64,000 nt of DNA, taken from NCBI GenBank assembly GCA_963832355.1, contig CAWHTX010000009.1, positions 124,001 to 188,000 on the forward strand, given 5' to 3'. The stretch is from DATFVA01 sp963832355. GTDB lineage: Bacteria; Bacteroidota; Ignavibacteria; Ignavibacteriales; Ignavibacteriaceae. The notes beneath the pieces were generated by a model that made no database searches, was not told the origin of the DNA, and saw only the letters and a program-made list of their open reading frames with translations. Position numbers and translations under genes: made by a program. This document shows, in pieces, positions 60,116 to 64,000 of the stretch; positions within the stretch are counted from its first letter, which is position 1, and every line of letters starts with the position of its first letter.

Positions 60116-61438
60116 ATGGAAAAGATCGTTCTTCCCGATATTAAAGATATCCACTTAATAGATGTTTATCTGCAGAACGGCGGATTTACCGCAATAAAGA
60201 AGGCTTTAAGTCAATCGCCTGATGATATAATCGACCAGGTTAAAAAATCCGGACTGCGCGGCCGCGGCGGTGCAGCCTTTTCGGCGGGACTAAAATGGAG
60301 CTTTATGCCGAAAACCACGGATAAACCAAAATACTTATGCGTGAACGGTGATGAGAGTGAGCCGGGATCATTTAAGGACAGGCAGATCTTTGAATTTAAT
60401 CCCCATCAGCTAATTGAAGGAATATTAATTACCAGCTTCGCTATAGGAGCTAAGGTTACATATGTTTATATCCGCGGCGAATATCACAAGTGGATTAAGC
60501 TTCTGCAAAAAGCCCTCGATGACGCATATGAAAAAGGATTTGTCGGGGAGAAAATGAAGGAAACATTCGGTACTGATTTTTCCTGTGACATTTATATTCA
60601 TAAAGGTGCCGGTGCATATATCTGCGGGGAGGAATCCTCTCTTATGAATTCTATAGAGGGAAAGAGAGGCTACCCGAGGGTTAAACCTCCGTTTCCCGCT
60701 CAGTTCGGTTTGTGGGGATGTCCGACTACTATAAATAATGTTGAGACGATAACAAACGTTCCGGCTATCATAAACAAAGGATGGGAATGGTTCTCAAAAA
60801 TCGGGGAACCAAAGCATCCCGGAACTATACTTTATGGTCTAAGCGGACATATCAACAAACCCGGTGTTTATGAACTTCCTTCCGGAACTCTTCTTACCGA
60901 TTTGATTTATAAATACGGCGGGGGTGTTCCCGGCGATAAAAAAGTTTTGTGCGTAATCCCCGGCGGTTCTTCAATGCCACCGCTCAGAGGTGATCAGATT
61001 GAAGGCGTTAAAATGGATGCTGAATCCCTTAAAACAGTAGGTTCAGCGATAGGGACCGCAGGCGTGATGGTGATGGATGAAGATACCGATCTCGTTAAAG
61101 TTCTCGCAAGAATTACCAAATTCTATTACCATGAAAGCTGCGGGCAGTGTACCCCATGTCGCGAGGGAACAGGCTGGATGTTGAAAATCCTCAACCGAAT
61201 ATTGAGGGGTGAAGGATCTAAAAGCGACATAGATCTGCTTATTTCAGTTGCAAACAACATCGAAGGCAATACAATTTGTGCTCTTGGTGAAGCTGCTGCC
61301 TGGCCGGTTAAATATATGGTACAAAGATTCCGTGACTACTTTGAAGCCAGGGTAAAGGATACAGTAGATCTTCCGGTTGCAAACAAAGTACATTCAATGC
61401 GGCATACAGCAATCCCGGTTGCGGAAATAAAACATTAA
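60116..61438 (+). CDS. nuoF: NADH-quinone oxidoreductase subunit F
   Basis: This 440-residue subunit binds NADH and FMN. It has the nucleotide-binding glycine-rich run G-L-R-G-R-G-G-A-A-F, the FMN segment C-V-N-G-D-E-S-E-P-G and the [4Fe-4S] ligands in CGQCTPCREG plus a later Cys in N-T-I-C-A-L-G. It is the last nuo gene here. nuoG, needed in the canonical enzyme, does not follow. Confidence 0.96.
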   Translation: MEKIVLPDIKDIHLIDVYLQNGGFTAIKKALSQSPDDIIDQVKKSGLRGRGGAAFSAGLKWSFMPKTTDKPKYLCVNGDESEPGSFKDRQIFEFNPHQLIEGILITSFAIGAKVTYVYIRGEYHKWIKLLQKALDDAYEKGFVGEKMKETFGTDFSCDIYIHKGAGAYICGEESSLMNSIEGKRGYPRVKPPFPAQFGLWGCPTTINNVETITNVPAIINKGWEWFSKIGEPKHPGTILYGLSGHINKPGVYELPSGTLLTDLIYKYGGGVPGDKKVLCVIPGGSSMPPLRGDQIEGVKMDAESLKTVGSAIGTAGVMVMDEDTDLVKVLARITKFYYHESCGQCTPCREGTGWMLKILNRILRGEGSKSDIDLLISVANNIEGNTICALGEAAAWPVKYMVQRFRDYFEARVKDTVDLPVANKVHSMRHTAIPVAEIKH

Positions 61439-61487
61439 CTCCTCAACACTAAACAGATCAGGTCATTACCGCCCGACTTTAGTTTTG

Positions 61488-61507
61488 CTCATTAATGATT
61501 GAGCAGG
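61488..61507 (+). terminator. Weak hairpin after nuoF
   Basis: TGCTCA (61488-61493) and TGAGCA (61502-61507) form a six-base stem with an eight-base loop, followed by GGTCTTT. It may end the nuo transcript, but there is no long T run. Confidence 0.35.
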
Positions 61508-61537
61508 TCTTTCCAAGAGTAATTGCTATATTTCCTT

Positions 61538-62299
61538 TCAACTGTAGCGGCTAAAGCTATAATAACAGGGGGCGCATATTAATCGGCTGTTAGTCTTCAG
61601 ATCATTAATTTTCCGGATTTTTGAATCGTTTATTCCTGAAACTGCAGCTGTAGATGTCCAGATCAGTTTACCCGTACTCTCCACTTTAATAAGTGTAAAA
61701 TACATTATCCAATTTTGGTAATACTTTACTGCATCCATAATGGATTTATCCGGTTGAAAATGTATATCGATCCCAGGGCCTGTTGTAGGTTCGGAAAGCT
61801 CCTGTGTTACTGCAAACAGCGTAAAGTCTCTATTTTTTTCCTTTCCGGGGTTATAAGAATAGATAACTCCGATAGCCTGTACAGGGACGGAAAATAAGTT
61901 GTCTTTTATTTCACAATGAACATCTACACTGTCTTCGGTGAGCGAAATATCGGTTACTGATAAATCCTGTCCTGGAGGAGTTATGAGATTATTTTTTGTC
62001 AACCTGGTTTTATCCGCGAGATTAACATTTACTCCAACCATCCTGTGATATGCACTTTTATTTTTATGTTTTATACTCAGCCAGACTATGTCAAGCAGGG
62101 GAATTTTACTGGTAAAGCTTCCGAACCATACTGCGTAGCCGAATTTACTCCTGGGGGCTATACAGTTTTTCTGTTTCTCAGGATCGTAATCATATTGACC
62201 AGGCATAGCATAAGCCACGGTTTTGCCGTTTCTGACCCTGTAAATTGTATCTCCGCATTTACCGCTCAGGTGAAAAATGTTGTTTTTGATTACCGCCAT
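61538..62299 (-). CDS. Conserved hypothetical protein, DUF6266-like
   Basis: This 253-residue protein begins M-A-V-I-K-N-N-I-F-H-L-S-G-K-C-G-D-T-I-Y and continues with P-E-K-Q-K-N-C-I-A-P-R-S-K-F. That opening pattern (a short K-x-x-x-F-x-G-K-x-G-x block, then a P-K-x-x-x-Q-x-x-x-R-x-x-F block) resembles the DUF6266 family of Bacteroidota, whose function is unknown. The rest is beta-rich and has no signal peptide. It separates nuoF from the ferritin gene and faces the nuo operon convergently. The family match is by eye only. Confidence 0.5.
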   Translation of the reverse strand: MAVIKNNIFHLSGKCGDTIYRVRNGKTVAYAMPGQYDYDPEKQKNCIAPRSKFGYAVWFGSFTSKIPLLDIVWLSIKHKNKSAYHRMVGVNVNLADKTRLTKNNLITPPGQDLSVTDISLTEDSVDVHCEIKDNLFSVPVQAIGVIYSYNPGKEKNRDFTLFAVTQELSEPTTGPGIDIHFQPDKSIMDAVKYYQNWIMYFTLIKVESTGKLIWTSTAAVSGINDSKIRKINDLKTNSRLICAPCYYSFSRYS

Positions 62300-62663
62300 T
62301 TATGGGACCTCCCTTTAAAATTGAGTACGAAATAAAAACAGAAAACTCAAATAATGGTTCCCATTATATAAACCCCGGACTATTAATTCAAATTTTTTGA
62401 AAAATATTTTTCAAAAAATCTTCGCTGAGATTAATTCTTGCTGTTAAATAAAATAGAAGATAAAATATTGAGCTTTTATTTAAAATATTTTATACTTCAT
62501 AATCGGTAAAAGATTTTTTACTCCTTTGCTGAAGGGTTTACTGGTCTTTACTTCCGCAGAAAACAGGGGAACTAACTGTTGAATAACTCAACACTCCAGA
62601 CCTCCACAAACGTCTCACAAACGTTTAAACAAGTGGATAACTACTACCCATCAGCGGGCATTA
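62300..62663. other. 364-base gap between two minus-strand genes, with AT-rich palindromes
   Basis: No gene is supported. The gap holds a perfect 28-base palindrome at 62392-62419 and a second inverted repeat, ATAAAATATT/AATATTTTAT, at 62460-62469 and 62484-62493. Both lie upstream of the DUF6266-like gene and downstream of ferritin, so they could regulate the former or end the latter. Confidence 0.75.
62392..62419. repeat. Perfect 28-base palindrome
   Basis: Fourteen-base arms (left arm ATTTTTTGAAAAAT) meet with no central spacer, so both strands read identically over 62392-62419. It is entirely A/T apart from one G and one C. Protein binding by a symmetric dimer or transcript folding are both possible. 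Confidence 0.85.
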
Positions 62664-63158
62664 TTATCCGGCGTTTCTCATACCAAGTTCTCTGTCGAGC
62701 AGAAATAATCCGTTTTTATTATCACCCACCATCTTAATTTTGTCGAGGATGTTCATCGCAGTAGCTTCCTCTTCTACCTGTTCGGTAACGAACCACTGCA
62801 GATAAGTATTAGTTGCATGATCCTTTTCCGTTATAGTAAGATCAACCATTTCATCTATGGATTTGGTAACTTTTTGTTCATGCTTCAGTGTTTCTGTAAA
62901 AACTTCTGCTGCATCTTTCCATTCGCTTTTTGGAGCATCAATTTTTGATAAATTTACCCGACCGTTCCTCTGGTTGATATAACCGAATATCTTCATTGCG
63001 TGACCATATTCTTCGCCCGACTGAACTTTCATCCAGTGAGCAAATCCGGTCAGATTTTCCGATTCAAAGTAAGCCGCCATAGCCAGATAAAGGTAGCTCG
63101 ATGATAATTCAAGGTTCATCTGGGCATTCAAAGCCTTCTGGATTTTATCTTTTAACAT
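62664..63158 (-). CDS. ftn: Ferritin (bacterial non-haem type)
   Basis: This 164-residue four-helix protein oxidises and stores iron. The ferroxidase residues are in canonical positions: E17 and Y24 in N-L-E-L-S-S-S-Y-L-Y, E50 and H53 in S-G-E-E-Y-G-H-A, then E94 (H-E-Q) and the late T-E-Q-V-E-E-E. Length is normal. Upstream (63159-63347) is the shared intergenic region with the helicase. Confidence 0.95.
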   Translation of the reverse strand: MLKDKIQKALNAQMNLELSSSYLYLAMAAYFESENLTGFAHWMKVQSGEEYGHAMKIFGYINQRNGRVNLSKIDAPKSEWKDAAEVFTETLKHEQKVTKSIDEMVDLTITEKDHATNTYLQWFVTEQVEEEATAMNILDKIKMVGDNKNGLFLLDRELGMRNAG

Positions 63159-63304
63159 GATTATCCCTCAGTTTTTATTAGTTTAATTTGATGTAATGCA
63201 TAAATGTAAGAAATAAAAGGTATTGCCACAAATTACAGAATGAATCATCCCCTTATCGGGACAGAATTCACAAATTCCACTTATTTCTTACCTTTTTATT
63301 CGGA

Positions 63305-63326
63305 ATGCAAATATTTATATTTGCAT
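63305..63326. promoter_or_regulatory. 22-base palindrome in front of the UvrD/PcrA helicase
   Basis: ATGCAAATAT (63305-63314) and ATATTTGCAT (63317-63326) are perfect 10-base arms around TT. A TATATTTG box (63316-63323), matching the Bacteroidota -7 pattern, lies inside it, so a bound protein would cover the promoter. It is 21 bases from the helicase start. Confidence 0.5.
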
Positions 63327-63347
63327 CTTAAAAATCAGAATGGATGT

Positions 63348-64000
63348 ATGGTAAACCTAAAAGAATTAAATAAAGAACAAAAATCAGCAGTTGAATACCT
63401 TGACGGACCCCAGATGATTGTTGCAGGCGCCGGATCAGGAAAAACCAAGGTTTTAACTTATAAAATTGCATATCTGATAGATAAAGGGTACGCTCCGGAT
63501 TCTATTCTCGCATTAACCTTTACGAATAAGGCTGCAAATGAAATGAAAGACAGGATTCGCCAGCTTATAGGCAATAAGGCGGATTCTTTATGGATGGGAA
63601 CATTTCACTCTATCTTTGCCAGGATTCTACGAATTGAATCCAAAAATATTAAATATGAGCAAAATTTTTCCATCTATGATGCAGAAGATTCGCTTTCTCT
63701 TGTGCAAAATATAGTTTCAAATCTGAATATAGATCTTGACTCGATAACTCCAAATTCGGTTAAACACAGGATTAGTTTTCTAAAGAATCACATGATAATG
63801 CCTGCCGAATACAGAAAAAAGCACAAGGGTGAATTCATCGAAGAAAAGATCGCAGGTATATATGAAGAATACCAGAAAAGACTTGTAGCAAACAATTCAA
63901 TGGACTTCGAAGATCTCCTTCTGAAACCCATAGAAATGTTTAACTCGAATTCGAAAATATTAAGCAAATACAAAAAGAAGTTCGAGTATATCCTTGTGGA
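63348..64000 (+). CDS. UvrD/PcrA-type DNA helicase (N-terminal part, cut by window edge)
   Basis: The frame starts at ATG 63348 and stays open to the window end, giving 217 codons. It has the superfamily 1 motifs L-N-x-E-Q-x-x-A-V (Q motif), Walker A VAGAGSGKT, motif Ia L-T-F-T-N-K-A-A-N-E-M and motif Ic-like T-F-H-S-I-F-A-R-I-L-R. These identify a UvrD/Rep/PcrA 3'-5' helicase in DNA repair and replication; PcrA and UvrD cannot be separated here. Confidence 0.92.
   Translation, partial: MVNLKELNKEQKSAVEYLDGPQMIVAGAGSGKTKVLTYKIAYLIDKGYAPDSILALTFTNKAANEMKDRIRQLIGNKADSLWMGTFHSIFARILRIESKNIKYEQNFSIYDAEDSLSLVQNIVSNLNIDLDSITPNSVKHRISFLKNHMIMPAEYRKKHKGEFIEEKIAGIYEEYQKRLVANNSMDFEDLLLKPIEMFNSNSKILSKYKKKFEYILV

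Noticed and set aside
1..64000. tRNA, rRNA, tmRNA or known riboswitches
   Set aside because: No T-loop (GTTCRANTC) with matching stems was seen in intergenic space, and no recognisable SAM, TPP or purine aptamer core was seen ahead of the sulfur or purine genes; covariance models were not run.

Overview
The window reads as chromosomal DNA of a free-living, Gram-negative, non-photosynthetic bacterium of the Bacteroidota/Chlorobiota/Ignavibacteriota group, most likely Ignavibacteria-like. The main clues are two secreted proteins ending in a type IX secretion sorting domain with the YPNPFNPSTTI signature, a SusC-like TonB-dependent receptor, many short lipoproteins and moderate AT richness. Unlike typical Bacteroidota, many genes here have good Shine-Dalgarno sites, and nuoC and nuoD are separate genes. 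The lineage is inferred; no rRNA or tRNA gene is present to fix it. No CRISPR array, prophage or intact insertion sequence was seen.

Layout. 1-2222 (minus): a purC-like gene broken by a frameshift, psd and pssA (phosphatidylethanolamine synthesis) and the start of purS. 2351-5967 (plus): ebfC, recR, a methyltransferase, two paralogous lipoproteins (the second apparently starting with ATT) and ftsX. 6023-12516: a polysaccharide export block (two SLBB proteins, a Wzc-type tyrosine kinase, a kinase-less Wzz protein, a UDP-glucuronate decarboxylase-like enzyme) with no glycosyltransferases. 12617-15797: purL and a YihY-family membrane protein. 15832-18651: a nitrosative-stress module with a clear promoter and palindromic operator, an Rrf2 Fe-S regulator, a polyferredoxin, RIC and a truncated globin. 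19034-22970: two convergent T9SS-exported proteins. 23219-30871: a TIGR02757 protein, OPT and MFS transporters, an M29-like aminopeptidase, def and a frame-disrupted fmt. 31008-33298: a CsgG/DUF4810/DUF799 lipoprotein operon. 33399-35687: an APC permease whose universal-stress tail carries three frameshifts. 35906-41230: reverse transsulfuration (cystathionine beta-synthase and gamma-lyase), a BON protein, a 512-bp repeat-rich gap and a methionine gamma-lyase-like gene. 41340-44815: outer-membrane proteins. 44830-50900: a tightly overlapping operon xseA-xseB-dxs-oxidoreductase-PhoB/PhoR pair. 51062-53697: rplU-rpmA, mdh, a head-to-head mdh remnant and an RsbW-like kinase. 53750-56717: surface proteins. 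56879-61438: nuoABCDEF. 61538-64000: a small conserved protein, ferritin and the start of a UvrD/PcrA helicase.

Together the genes suggest a respiring chemoheterotroph with complex I, malate dehydrogenase, peptide uptake, an exopolysaccharide export route, surface proteins exported by type IX secretion, and defences against nitric oxide and iron stress. Seven separate single-base frame disruptions fall in four loci. They are either real decay or uncorrected assembly errors; the damaged fmt, a gene usually important for growth, makes sequence error a serious possibility.
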